Numbered from the stretch's first letter, positions 1 through 8,326 are shown. The stretch: DNA of 35,504 nucleotides from Candidatus Melainabacteria bacterium (GCA_902168245.1 CABHPA010000036.1:1-35504), one strand, 5' to 3'. Numbers and translations are program-made. The notes: a model not told the origin generated them from the sequence alone.

Positions 1-45
1 ACACCTCTCTATTCGTCGGCAGCGTCAGATGTGTATAAGAGACAG
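1..45. other. Illumina Nextera adapter left on contig end
   Basis: Bases 13-45 equal the 33-base Nextera Read 1 transposase adapter, which ends in the mosaic end AGATGTGTATAAGAGACAG. Bases 5-12 (CTCTCTAT) match a standard Nextera i5 index (S502). Bases 1-4 (ACAC) match the end of the P5 oligonucleotide. Genomic sequence therefore starts at 46. Both reading frames across it give known artefact peptides: an ORF beginning MYKRQ on the plus strand and a tail LSLIHI on the minus strand. Confidence 0.97.
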
Positions 46-1758
46 GTCCAGAATTTGCCAGTTTCGCAGTGGGGGAATGTCCACGGTTTCAGAGCGCGGC
101 AATTCCAGGCGCTCAACACTCGACCCGTCGGCAGAAATCCGGTAATATTCCCGGTTGCCCTGGGCCAGCGCGTAAGCGCCATCCCGCAGGCGCATTTCCG
201 GCCCGGCCACCAGTTCGCCGCCTTCTTCCACCCAAAAGGTATCCACCAGGTGTTGACCCAGCAGAATAATATTCAAATCGCCAACCTGCAAATGGCGCAA
301 CTCGCCTTCCGGCAATTCCGGGCAGTGGAAGGTGAGGCTGCCCTGGGCCGATTCCAGCAACGCCACATCCTCGGCATTGCGCTCCACCATAAATGCCGAT
401 GTGGAGGCCGGGCAGGACAGGCAGGCGGTCAGCGGACGGTCTGCTTTAAGCACCAATACCCGCTCATTCTGGTAAAGCGCTTCTGTGGTGCAAAAAGTCA
501 GCTCGTAACCGGACTTTAGCGGCACCCGGTAGGGCAGCGTCAGCACCTCAAACGGGCGTACTGTCACCGGGTATTGCTCGCCCACGGTTAAAATCTGGGG
601 TTCGTAAGTCAGGTTGCGTAAAAACAGCCAATAGGTTTCGGGTAAGCCCTTGGGAGAGCGTACTCCATAAAAACACTCAGGATGAGACAAAGGCTGCGGG
701 AAGGCTTCCCGGCGATCGGTCGCCGCAAAATCGAAGCTTTGCAGAAAATAGTTGATCGCTTTGGCCTCAAACAGTCGCTCGGTATTGGTTCCCGCTTCCG
801 AAATGGGCGCGCCGAAATCGTAGGAGGTATAGGTTTCGATGCTGCCGGTGTAATCCCAGTTGGTGCCTCCAATGGCCTTGTAGTGGTTGAAAATGGTCAA
901 TCCCTGCCCCAACAGGCTTTTTGTGGAAATGCCGATATGCTCGCGCCCCAGCAGTTCGGTAATTTTCTCGTACTTGTAGCCTTTCCAGGTGCCGAACCAG
1001 CCCGCCTGCAACTCGGCGGCCATCAGTGGGCGCTCCTGGCAAAACTCCCGCAGGTTGTCCTCCACATGATCCAGCACCTGAAACACTTCCGGCATTTCCC
1101 GCCAGTCGGTCTCAAACTGGGTGACGGAATAGTTATCGAAGGCGTAAATGTCCACAATGTCCTCGTACAAGCCCGCTACGTACAAATCGTTGTGGAACAG
1201 CGGCACTTTCACGCCCAGTTCGCGGGTCATATCGTACATGGCCCGCATGTAGTCAGGCTCCACTTCTAAGGTGGCGTACTCGTTCTCAATCTGCATCATG
1301 ATGATGTTGGGCGCCTCGTTCAGGATGGGAATAATCCGCTCCCACCATTCGCGCACGTAGCCCATATACTCATCGGACCATTCAAACGCGCCTTCCCGAC
1401 GGTTCCGCAGCGGCAAATGCGTTTTGGCCAGCAACCAGCCGGGGAAGCCTCCGCCGGAAAACTCCGCGTTTATATAGGGGCCGGGCCGGGCGATGACGTA
1501 CAAACCTAGCTCCTGAGTAATCTGGAGTAGCCTGCGCACGTCCCGAATGCCCGTAAAGTCGTATACGCCTTGCGCCGGGCTATGGTAGCCCCAGCAGAAA
1601 TAGAGATCCACCGCGTTATACCCGGCGGCCTTCAGCTTGAACAGGCGATCTTTCCAGAGCGACTGGCTGGGCAGCCGAAAATAGTGCATGGCCCCGCTGC
1701 GGATAAACTCCCGCTTCCCGTTAATGATCAGGGAGTAACGATCATATGCGATATCCAT
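46..1758 (-). CDS. GH35 beta-galactosidase, 3' end missing
   Basis: This is a family 35 glycoside hydrolase, which removes terminal beta-galactose from oligo- or polysaccharides. The N-terminal half is a TIM barrel beginning with the family block SGAMHYFRLP. The predicted acid/base Glu lies in IENEY (about residue 160) and the nucleophile Glu in AAELQAGWFG (about residue 249). No signal peptide is visible, so it is probably cytoplasmic. The ATG at 1758 starts the conserved region. A TTG at 1764 sits at better spacing (7 nt) from a GGAGG, and an ATG at 1821 would add 21 unlikely residues. The C-terminus is cut by the contig end, and the last residues of the open frame are encoded by adapter. 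It is divergent from the peptide-binding protein gene at 1898. Confidence 0.9.
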
Positions 1759-1897
1759 GCTCAACAGTGCGCCTCCAACCTCTTTCGGTTCCCCCCGGCA
1801 ACAGGATTTCCAAACCGGCATCCTCTCTATGATAAGGGATGATATGATACAAGCACAAACCCCAAATGGCTAAGGTTCCATTATTCAGTTGAGAGCA

Positions 1898-3532
1898 ATG
1901 GTAGCACCCCGTTCCAATCAATCGTTTCTGCGTAAAGGCGGTATGGTCGTCGGTATGGCGCTTTGTCTGCTGCTTTCCGCCTGCGGGCCGAGCGAAAAAA
2001 CGCAGCAGTCGGAAACCGCCCGGCAACATCAAGTCTTTCGGGTGAACCTGGGCACCGAGCCGCCGGATCTGGATCCCGCCAAAACGGGTGATCTCACCTC
2101 TTTTTCCGTATTACTGCCCCTCTTCAAGGGGCTTACCCAGTTTGATCAGGCCATGCACGCCCAACCCGCTATGGCCCAATCCTGGGAGATTAGCCCGGAC
2201 GGGAAGCATTATGTCTTTCATTTGCGGCCAGACGCCCGCTGGAGCGACGGAAATCCCGTCACCGCACAGGATTTTATTTATTCGTGGCAGCGGGCGCTTA
2301 ACCCGGAAACCGGCGCGCCTTACGCGTTTTTTCTATATGAACTGAAAAACGGCAAGGCGTATTACGACGGTAAAATCAAAGATTTCAGCCAGGTGGGCGT
2401 ACAAGCGCGGGATGCGCACACGCTGATTGTCGATTTGGAGCGGCCCACGCCGTTTTTCCTGGATTTGGCTGCCTCTCCCATTATGCTGCCCCTGCGGCGC
2501 GACATGATTGAAAAGTACGGCGACAAGTTCAGCGAGGCTGGAAATTTAATCAGCAACGGCGCTTACCAAATGGGCGAATGGGCGCATGAAGGCAAGATTG
2601 TGCTGCGGCCCAACCCGTATTTTTATGAGAAAGACCCGGCCAGACGCCCTCGGATTAAAGCGCTGGAAATGTACATGATTAACGACGCCAACACCAGCGT
2701 GGTGATGTACGAAAATGGCGAGTTGGACTTTATTGAGACCACCACCAGCATCCCTTCGTTTGACGTGCGCCGCCTACGTAAAAGCCCGGATTGCCATACC
2801 AGCATTTTGCACCGCATCAACTATTTTGGCTTTAACATCAAAAAGCCGCCGTTCGATAATCCCAAGGTGCGCCAAGCATTTGCCTACGCGCTGGATCGCG
2901 ACTATTACCCGGAACTGATGCAAAGCGGGCAAAAGCCGATCACGTCATGGATTACGCCGGGGCTGACCGGCTACAATCCCAATATCGGGTTGGCCTACAA
3001 TCCGGAAAAAGCGCGGCGACTGCTGGCGGAAGCCGGATATCCGAACGGGAAGGGTTTCCCGACCGTGCATTTAAGCTTCCAGACCTTGTACGACATCCAG
3101 AAAGAGGCTGAAATTGCCCAGTACCTCTGGAAAAAGAACCTGAATGTGGATGTGCGGCTGGACAACATGGAATGGAAAGTGTTGCTCAGTAAGCTGGATG
3201 AAGATCCGCCGCAAATTTTTCGGCTGGGCTGGTTTGTGGATTACCCAGACGCGGACAGCTTTATGGGCGTGTTTCTGTCCGATAGCGGCAACAACCACAC
3301 CGAATGGAAAAGTAAAACCTACGATGCGCTGGTGCAGGCCGCCGTGGTTAGTCTCAAGCCCGAACAGCGACAGCAATTGTACGATCAGGCCCAGCGCCTG
3401 CTGCTGGAAAAAGAGGCGGCCATTATCCCCATTTATGTGGCCGAAAAAACCTATCTGGTCAAACCGTATGTGCATGGGCTGGAAATTAACGCGTTGAACC
3501 TGCCCAATTACGATCGCCTCTCCATTCAATAG
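1898..3532 (+). CDS. Oligopeptide-binding lipoprotein (OppA-like, SBP family 5)
   Basis: This is the extracytoplasmic substrate-binding component of a peptide ABC transporter. The N-terminus has basic residues, a hydrophobic stretch and the lipobox LLSAC, so the mature protein should start at a lipidated Cys. The family 5 core is clear: FHLRPDARWSDG followed by the DFIYSWQRALNP block, then NPKVRQAFAYALDR in the second lobe. The length (about 545 aa) is normal for OppA. The ATG at 1898 is chosen because it keeps the positively charged n-region. A TTG at 1889 and an ATG at 1943 (after AAAGG) are alternatives. No permease or ATPase genes are adjacent, so it must work with components encoded elsewhere. 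lgt at 12177 would lipidate such proteins. Peptide specificity cannot be told from the sequence. Confidence 0.9.
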   Translation: MVAPRSNQSFLRKGGMVVGMALCLLLSACGPSEKTQQSETARQHQVFRVNLGTEPPDLDPAKTGDLTSFSVLLPLFKGLTQFDQAMHAQPAMAQSWEISPDGKHYVFHLRPDARWSDGNPVTAQDFIYSWQRALNPETGAPYAFFLYELKNGKAYYDGKIKDFSQVGVQARDAHTLIVDLERPTPFFLDLAASPIMLPLRRDMIEKYGDKFSEAGNLISNGAYQMGEWAHEGKIVLRPNPYFYEKDPARRPRIKALEMYMINDANTSVVMYENGELDFIETTTSIPSFDVRRLRKSPDCHTSILHRINYFGFNIKKPPFDNPKVRQAFAYALDRDYYPELMQSGQKPITSWITPGLTGYNPNIGLAYNPEKARRLLAEAGYPNGKGFPTVHLSFQTLYDIQKEAEIAQYLWKKNLNVDVRLDNMEWKVLLSKLDEDPPQIFRLGWFVDYPDADSFMGVFLSDSGNNHTEWKSKTYDALVQAAVVSLKPEQRQQLYDQAQRLLLEKEAAIIPIYVAEKTYLVKPYVHGLEINALNLPNYDRLSIQ

Positions 3533-3541
3533 CGGCGAAAT

Positions 3542-4465
3542 TTAAGCGGCTACCCCTTCCAGAATAAGCACCCGGTGTTCCACCCACAGGGCCATCATGG
3601 CGGCAATGCAAAACACCAGCGCGGCCAGGATTAATCGAAGCGTGTGCAGCCATCGCGTTTTGGGCGCTGTCGCCAGGTCTCCATAAATTTCTTGCAGCGC
3701 GACAAACACAAAGCATAGCCCCAATACCGGCAACCCGAAAAACGCAATGCAGATAATGGCCAGAATCAGCACACTTTCCACAAAGGTAACCGGCTTTATT
3801 CCAATGGTGATCAATTCCTGAACCCGCGAAAACAAGGGCAAATCGGAATTAAACAGCGGTAATTGCATATTGCCGAACAACAGCAGCAAAAATACCAACG
3901 CCACCCACAGCGCAATACTGTTCCAGAAATAACCGAAGCCATAACAGAATGCCTGCAAATTCTGCTTGATGCGTCTGTTTTGGGTTCTTCCCGCCGCCAT
4001 TGCCCAGGCCGATACGGCGCTGCTCAGCATTAAAATTGCCACCAGGGGTAAAGACCAGGCAATGCGCTTGAAAAAATCCTCGCCGGAGCCATAGTGAAAT
4101 GAGAGATTACGCACCAAAATGGGCAGGGCTTTGGCAAAGTTGGCAGGCGTATAATCCTGCACCTGGCTAAACAACTGGTGGAATTCCACCCCGAACAGAA
4201 ACACCGCATGCAGCAAATAAGAAACGAAAAAGAAGGTTAGCGGCAAAATATAAGGTTGGTTTTTATCAGCCTTGCCGTTTGGCATAGTGTATACCACAAG
4301 GCGCTTTGCGGCTTTAAATGGATGCAGCAGAATCAGTAAATAAGTTTGTCCGTAACACGCCACAAACATGAGCAAGCCTTCAATGGCCGCTTCCACTTTT
4401 TCGGAAAACCGATGGGAAAAATCGGCTTCCCCTGTCGATTCAGACGAACCTGAAGAAATGGCCAT
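3542..4465 (-). CDS. Six-helix integral membrane protein, unknown function
   Basis: The 307-aa product has about six hydrophobic segments, near residues 30-50, 71-93, 135-156, 181-200, 228-257 and 277-295. The N-terminal 25 residues are Ser/Glu-rich and look cytosolic. The general shape (a soluble tail followed by five or six helices) recalls Yip1-type membrane proteins, but I see no diagnostic motif and do not assign the family. It converges on the oppA-like gene with only 9 bp between the stop codons. The ATG at 4465 has a poor upstream Shine-Dalgarno sequence, so the exact start is uncertain. Confidence 0.75.
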   Translation of the reverse strand: MAISSGSSESTGEADFSHRFSEKVEAAIEGLLMFVACYGQTYLLILLHPFKAAKRLVVYTMPNGKADKNQPYILPLTFFFVSYLLHAVFLFGVEFHQLFSQVQDYTPANFAKALPILVRNLSFHYGSGEDFFKRIAWSLPLVAILMLSSAVSAWAMAAGRTQNRRIKQNLQAFCYGFGYFWNSIALWVALVFLLLLFGNMQLPLFNSDLPLFSRVQELITIGIKPVTFVESVLILAIICIAFFGLPVLGLCFVFVALQEIYGDLATAPKTRWLHTLRLILAALVFCIAAMMALWVEHRVLILEGVAA

Positions 4466-4628
4466 CAGGCGCTAACCGCTGCAATATACCCAGACATGCG
4501 AAACGCTCCCCTTATTGCATCACCAGGGTTTATCCTATCAGAAAAAGTGGGTCAGAAAAAACAGGCCGGAAAAAACCGGAGCATTAAATTCGCTGGAGCC
4601 TCTATATTGGCAGTCCGTTTTATTATTT

Positions 4629-4664
4629 GATTGGCCCGGCGTCCACCTGGATACCGGGCCAATC
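4629..4664. repeat. Perfect 11-bp inverted repeat (stem-loop)
   Basis: Arms 4629-4639 (GATTGGCCCGG) and 4654-4664 (CCGGGCCAATC) are perfectly complementary. The 14-base loop contains a further TCCA/TGGA pair. It lies 51 bp past the stop of the minus-strand gene at 4716. No T-tract follows it on either strand, so it is not a textbook intrinsic terminator. It could be an mRNA 3'-end stabiliser or a protein site. Confidence 0.6.
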
Positions 4665-4715
4665 GTGCTGAGAGGAGCGCGAGTTAAAGCCTTGAAACTC
4701 TCTTATGGGACTCTA

Positions 4716-5321
4716 CTAAAGATGAAACGGGGAGCCCTCCGTTCCGGCCAAAAGCCTGTTTGCTTTTGTGGCCATCGGGGCTTGCGGGTTTTTAGCCGTC
4801 ACTTCCGACAACGATTGAATAATCTGATGGTGGATTCGTCCCAAATCGGCAATATAAGTGGCTGCATCCGCCGGGATGACATTGCTCCCAAAACTACCGA
4901 GATAATCCTTGATCAGGGATTGGGTCTTTCCCAGCGCACCCACCAGAATGGACATTTGCAGCTGCGGGTTTCCGGAGGCGCCAGCGTATAAATTCGCCTC
5001 GCTAATCTTGTTTTTAAGGCCCGCGATCACCTGAGGGTTCAACGCCCCGTCGGGCGCCTGCGGATCGCCTGTGGCTCCGTCAGGCGCGTTCTCGCCCTTT
5101 TCTTTTTCGGCCTGCGTTTTTCGTTCGTAATGCTCCTCCCGTCGGGTGGATTCCACCGAATACTCCAGGGTCATGCTGAAGGTAGGCGTAATGCCGTGGC
5201 TATTGCCAGACGCTTGCGGAGCAGCTTGCAGCTCCCTGGTTTTCAAGTCTTTCGGGGCGGTCAGCGCCACGCCCACGGTGAGCGGATTCTCACCCATTCC
5301 AATGCTATTGAATGTCGTCAT
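4716..5321 (-). CDS. Hypothetical protein, 201 aa
   Basis: I do not recognise this protein. The N-terminal third is Ser/Thr/Pro-rich. A charged linker follows (EEHYERKTQAEKEKGE, about residues 62-77), then a Pro/Gly/Asp-rich stretch and a C-terminal half predicted mainly helical (PQVIAGLKNKISEANLYAG, and further on IADLGRIHHQIIQSLSEVT). There is no signal peptide or membrane segment. The ATG at 5321 is preceded by a purine-rich GAGGGAGAAAGGG, a strong ribosome binding site, which supports a real gene. It stands alone on the minus strand, with a 394-bp gap to kamA upstream (after 493 bp in total without a gene). Confidence 0.7.
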   Translation of the reverse strand: MTTFNSIGMGENPLTVGVALTAPKDLKTRELQAAPQASGNSHGITPTFSMTLEYSVESTRREEHYERKTQAEKEKGENAPDGATGDPQAPDGALNPQVIAGLKNKISEANLYAGASGNPQLQMSILVGALGKTQSLIKDYLGSFGSNVIPADAATYIADLGRIHHQIIQSLSEVTAKNPQAPMATKANRLLAGTEGSPFHL

Positions 5322-5814
5322 GTATTCCCTTTCTCCCTCTTGCTTGTTACCGGGAATCTCCCTTGGGGCCGCTCAAGGCGATTCGCGCGGAGACTTCCGA
5401 TAATAGCGGTGTATGCCTTATTAATTCCCTTTTACTCTTTTACTCATCTTTTTAATCACTGTTAATCACTCAACTCATACAAACAATGGGGTATCAAGAT
5501 AATTCGTATCTTTTACGAGAAACCCGCCTTGTTGGAAAAATGCATTCCAGGGCAACGGAATCTCTCCACCAGCCAAGTGTAAGCCCAGTCCAACCGTTAT
5601 GGTTTTTATACCGTTCTTTTTTCAACTCTCTCTATGTTTCCAGCCTATATCAAACCCTGTACAAGCATAAAAACAATCATTTGGGATTTCGGAACGTTTG
5701 TTTACGAAATGTTAAGAATCCGATCCTTCCCTACCGAAAAACGGGGTAAAAAGATCGGATCCTATACAGGCTAAAAGCTGATTGAAAGCTGCGTTTCAGG
5801 CTGAGCAGATGTTT
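5322..5814. other. Gene-free stretch between the 201-aa gene and kamA
   Basis: No convincing coding frame is present. The 87-codon plus-strand frame at 5486-5749 has biased Leu/Ser/Tyr composition and no good ribosome binding site. The stretch is AT-richer than its flanks and should hold the promoter of the minus-strand gene at 4716. It contains a direct repeat TTAATCACT (5452-5460 and 5462-5470) and an inverted repeat, ATCCGATC at 5718-5725 with GATCGGAT at 5753-5760. The loop of that repeat holds a smaller TACC/GGTA hairpin when read on the minus strand. It lies 55 bp past the kamA stop and may mark the end of the kamA transcript, though it lacks a clean U-tract. Confidence 0.5.
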
Positions 5815-6960
5815 CTATTCCTCAAGATAGTGATACACCTCGCCCTTGTAGTTGCGCAACGTGGTTTTCCCCGGCTCGCGGGACACCACGTAATCTGGCG
5901 TAACCGGGATTTTTCCGCCGCCGCCGGGGGCGTCCACCACGTAAGTCGGGATTGCGTAGCCCGTGGTATGGCCGCGCAAATGCTCCATAATTTCCAGCCC
6001 CTTGTCAATGCTGGTGCGGAAATGCGAGGTTCCCTGCACGGGATCGCACTGGTAAATGTAGTAGGGCCGTACCCGGATTTTGAGCAGCTTCTGCATCAGG
6101 GTTTTCATCAGGGGCGCATCATCGTTCACGCCTTTCAGCAACACCGTCTGGCTGAAGGTGGGAATTCCGGCGTCCGCCAGCTTGTTGCAGGCCGCTTCCA
6201 CTTCCGGCGTAATTTCATCGGGGTGCAAAAAGTGGATGCTCATGTAAAACGGATGGTATTTCTTGAGCATGTTCACCAGGTCATCCGTAATCCGCTGGGG
6301 CAGCACCACCGGGATTTTGGTGCCGATTCTTACGATTTCGATGCTGGGAATGGCCCGCAGGTTTTTAATAATGCCTTCCAGTTTCTCATCGGACATCACC
6401 AGCGGGTCGCCGCCGGAGATCAGCACGTCCCGAATTTCAGAATGGTTGCGCAGGTATTCGTAAGCGGCGGAAAAATCCACTTCGTGCTTGCCGCTGCCCA
6501 CCAGTCGGCTGCGGGTGCAGTAGCGGCAATACACGGAACAAGTCTCGTTCACCAGGAACAGCACCCGATCCGGGTAGCGATGCACCAGGCCGGGGGCTAC
6601 CATTTTGCCGTCCTCGCCGCAAGGATCCACCATTTCGGCGGCGGTGGTGGTAAATTCCGCCATCCGGGGAATCACCGTCTTGCGGATGGGATCGTTGGGG
6701 TCTTGTGGATTAATCAAATCGATGTAATAGGGCGTAATGGCGAAGGGCAGGTTTTTGCCCGCCGCCTGAAAGGCTTTTTCCTCTTCCCCCGTAACGCAAA
6801 TGTATTCCTTCAGTGTTTCCAGGTTGGTGATGCGATTCCTGAACTGCCATTTCCAGTCATGCCATTCCGGCTGCATTTTCTCGACCGCGAAAGTCTTCAA
6901 TAAAGCCGGGCTGCTACAGGTCATCGGGGGGTCCAAGTGATTGGTGAGCATTTGAGCCAT
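5815..6960 (-). CDS. kamA: Lysine 2,3-aminomutase
   Basis: This radical SAM and PLP-dependent enzyme interconverts L-lysine and beta-lysine. The 4Fe-4S/SAM motif is CSVYCRYC (C141, C145, C148). PLP-binding Lys is K350 in DAPGGGGK. Two Asp residues that bind the substrate amino group in the clostridial enzyme are present (D306 in YQCDP, D343 in VVDAP). This favours lysine over glutamate 2,3-aminomutase, which replaces them. The 381-aa length is a little shorter than classical KamA (about 415 aa) and longer than EpmB. No beta-lysine acetyltransferase (ablB) gene is adjacent, so the fate of beta-lysine is unclear: EF-P modification, osmolyte synthesis and lysine catabolism are all possible. The ATG at 6960 follows AGGAAAGGG and a long structured leader. 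Confidence 0.92.
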   Translation of the reverse strand: MAQMLTNHLDPPMTCSSPALLKTFAVEKMQPEWHDWKWQFRNRITNLETLKEYICVTGEEEKAFQAAGKNLPFAITPYYIDLINPQDPNDPIRKTVIPRMAEFTTTAAEMVDPCGEDGKMVAPGLVHRYPDRVLFLVNETCSVYCRYCTRSRLVGSGKHEVDFSAAYEYLRNHSEIRDVLISGGDPLVMSDEKLEGIIKNLRAIPSIEIVRIGTKIPVVLPQRITDDLVNMLKKYHPFYMSIHFLHPDEITPEVEAACNKLADAGIPTFSQTVLLKGVNDDAPLMKTLMQKLLKIRVRPYYIYQCDPVQGTSHFRTSIDKGLEIMEHLRGHTTGYAIPTYVVDAPGGGGKIPVTPDYVVSREPGKTTLRNYKGEVYHYLEE

Positions 6961-6970
6961 AATAACGATT

Positions 6971-7100
6971 CCCTTTCCTCTTTTGCTGGGCTAAATCTTC
7001 AACAGGTTGAAGCGGAGGTGCGGGTTTGCTTTTCGTTCTGCCAACCGGACGGTTTCGAGTCCATCCATTTTAGTGGATGCAGTTCCAGCAGCAAACCCGC
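6971..7100 (-). promoter_or_regulatory. Structured 5' leader of kamA, riboswitch-like
   Basis: Read on the minus strand, GCGGGTTTGCT (7100-7090) pairs perfectly with AGCAAACCCGC (7030-7020) as an 11-bp closing helix. Inside it, CTGC and GCAG can form a second helix enclosing two hairpins, CATCCA/TGGATG with a 6-base loop and AACC/GGTT, the latter competing with GGAC/GTCC. Downstream follow CACCTCC (7020-7014), a strong hairpin CTTCAA-CCTG-TTGAAG (7012-6997), and GAGGAAAGGG (6980-6971) next to the kamA ATG. CCTC can pair with GAGG, so translation control by masking the ribosome binding site is plausible. The layout matches no riboswitch class I know, and the ligand is unknown. Confidence 0.5.
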
Positions 7101-7142
7101 CATGAGATTACTCCAAAGATAGCTCTTTAGGAGCCTGTCTTT

Positions 7143-7610
7143 TTATTTGATTCGCTTTTCCTCGATGTCGTACACGTCGAACCAGTGGTATACAATGCTG
7201 CCCTTGGGCAGGTTTTCGGGAATGTAGTCCTCCATAAAGAGCTGCAACTGCTCCGGCAGTTCCTTAATGGTGGTGTAACGTTGCTGGTTGTTCCATTTTA
7301 CAATCTCGGTGCGATCCTGCTGCTTGGCATGCTCCTTCACCCAGGCGCACACCTCTTCATCGGAAGCGCCGGTGGCCACGTATGCCTTGAACTCGTCGGC
7401 GTCGATGCCCGCAAAATCCAGGAACAGTCTGTCCAGCGGGCAATTGAAGTGATATTCTCCTGCGGTGCCATTCAGCACGGCCCGGCATTTGTCCAGGGTG
7501 CGCCCGGCGATAACAAAGCCGCCCAGTACTTCCCGAGGGCTGCGCGGGTAGTCTTTGGTCAGGTCTTTGGCCAGGGTTTTCAGTTTTTCGGATACGGTTA
7601 CGGTGGTCAT
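7143..7610 (-). CDS. DUF5069 domain protein (copy 1)
   Basis: This 155-aa soluble protein belongs to the DUF5069 family, whose function is unknown. Family blocks are visible: PRSPREVLGGFVIAGRTLDKCRA near residue 22, then YHFNCPLD, FAGIDADEFKAYVATGASDE, and KWNNQQRYTT. The ATG at 7610 follows AGAGGAGAAG at good spacing. It lies directly upstream of kamA on the same strand and downstream of a second copy. The 182-bp gap to kamA holds the folded leader, so kamA may be read from the same transcript or from its own promoter. A single Cys (DKC) is shared by both copies. Confidence 0.88.
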   Translation of the reverse strand: MTTVTVSEKLKTLAKDLTKDYPRSPREVLGGFVIAGRTLDKCRAVLNGTAGEYHFNCPLDRLFLDFAGIDADEFKAYVATGASDEEVCAWVKEHAKQQDRTEIVKWNNQQRYTTIKELPEQLQLFMEDYIPENLPKGSIVYHWFDVYDIEEKRIK

Positions 7611-7722
7611 AATGGGCTTCTCCTCTTCGTTTGACTCTCTTTGAACGGTGATTGAGTCAGTTTCAATAGTTCGCTTCCTGATGATTGATCTTCTTGCATC
7701 GTCCCTCTTTTAGAATCCGCCT

Positions 7723-8187
7723 TTAAATGCGGCCCTCTTCCAGGTCGAAAATGTCGAACACATGGTAAACCGGGCGGCCCTTGGGCAGGTTTTCCGCAAT
7801 GTAGTCTTCCATAAACACCTGGAAACGCTCCGGCATGTCCTTGGGCGTGGTGTAACGGCACTGGTTGTTCCATTTCACTACCTCGGCCCGATCTTTCTGC
7901 TGCGCATGGGCTTTAATCCATTCGCCCACCTGCTCATCGGAAGCGCCGGTGGCCACGAACGCCTTGAAGTCACCCGCCTGGATGCCCGCAAAGCCAAAGA
8001 ACATGTTGTCCATAAAGCAGTCAAAATCGTACTCCCCAAGCGTCCCGTTCAGGAAGGCCCGGCATTTGTCCAGTACCCGCGCGGCGATGACGTAACCACC
8101 CAGGGTTTCACGCGGGCTGCGCGGCGGCTCCTGGCTTAAATCCCTGGCAAGGTGTTTGATTGGTTCCGATACGGCAATAGTCGACAT
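7723..8187 (-). CDS. DUF5069 domain protein (copy 2)
   Basis: This 154-aa paralogue of the gene at 7143 lies in tandem, 112 bp upstream. It shares the blocks PRSPRE-LGG, VATGASDE, KWNNQ-RYTT and FMEDYI-ENLPKG, so the pair comes from a duplication. It differs at DFDCFMDNMFFGFAG, where copy 1 has HFNCPLDRLFLDFAG. The start is set at the ATG at 8187 because GGAGAGGAG stands just upstream; the open frame reaches 8241 but lacks support. It is divergent from the HxlR regulator at 8403, across an operator-rich 215-bp gap, and is the likely main target of that regulator. Confidence 0.88.
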   Translation of the reverse strand: MSTIAVSEPIKHLARDLSQEPPRSPRETLGGYVIAARVLDKCRAFLNGTLGEYDFDCFMDNMFFGFAGIQAGDFKAFVATGASDEQVGEWIKAHAQQKDRAEVVKWNNQCRYTTPKDMPERFQVFMEDYIAENLPKGRPVYHVFDIFDLEEGRI

Positions 8188-8310
8188 AGGCTCCTCTCCT
8201 GCATTGGCAAGCGACTGCAACCCTCCTGCCTGTTCCCGCATGCCCTTCGATTGGGGTAATATTCGGGATGGAGCGGTTTGACTGTCGAATGCGCCTCTTT
8301 AAAAATAGAG

Positions 8311-8323
8311 TTACTTGTAGTAA
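8311..8323. promoter_or_regulatory. Operator-like palindrome 1 (TTACT-N3-AGTAA)
   Basis: TTACT TGT AGTAA is a perfect 5+3+5 palindrome in the gap between the divergent DUF5069 and HxlR genes. Its half-sites equal those of the next palindrome. TACT/AGTA half-sites are typical of HxlR-family (YodB/HypR type) operators. Confidence 0.6.
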
Positions 8324-8326
8324 GCT

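Noticed and set aside
31-519. 162-codon plus-strand frame starting MYKRQ
   Set aside because: Its start lies in adapter sequence and the rest is antisense to the GH35 gene.
682-1269. 195-codon plus-strand frame
   Set aside because: It is antisense to the catalytic domain of the GH35 gene and has no recognisable motif or ribosome binding site.
4515-4991. 158-codon plus-strand frame
   Set aside because: It overlaps the 201-aa gene with the good ribosome binding site and runs through the 11-bp hairpin; composition is unlikely.
5782-6903. 373-codon plus-strand frame over kamA
   Set aside because: Exactly antisense to the well-conserved kamA; its His/Gly/Val-rich composition is a shadow of that gene.
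7020-7100. tRNA-like T-arm (GGTTTCGAGTCC) on the plus strand in the kamA leader
   Set aside because: No D-arm, anticodon arm or seven-base acceptor fits around it; the minus-strand folding explains the pairing better.
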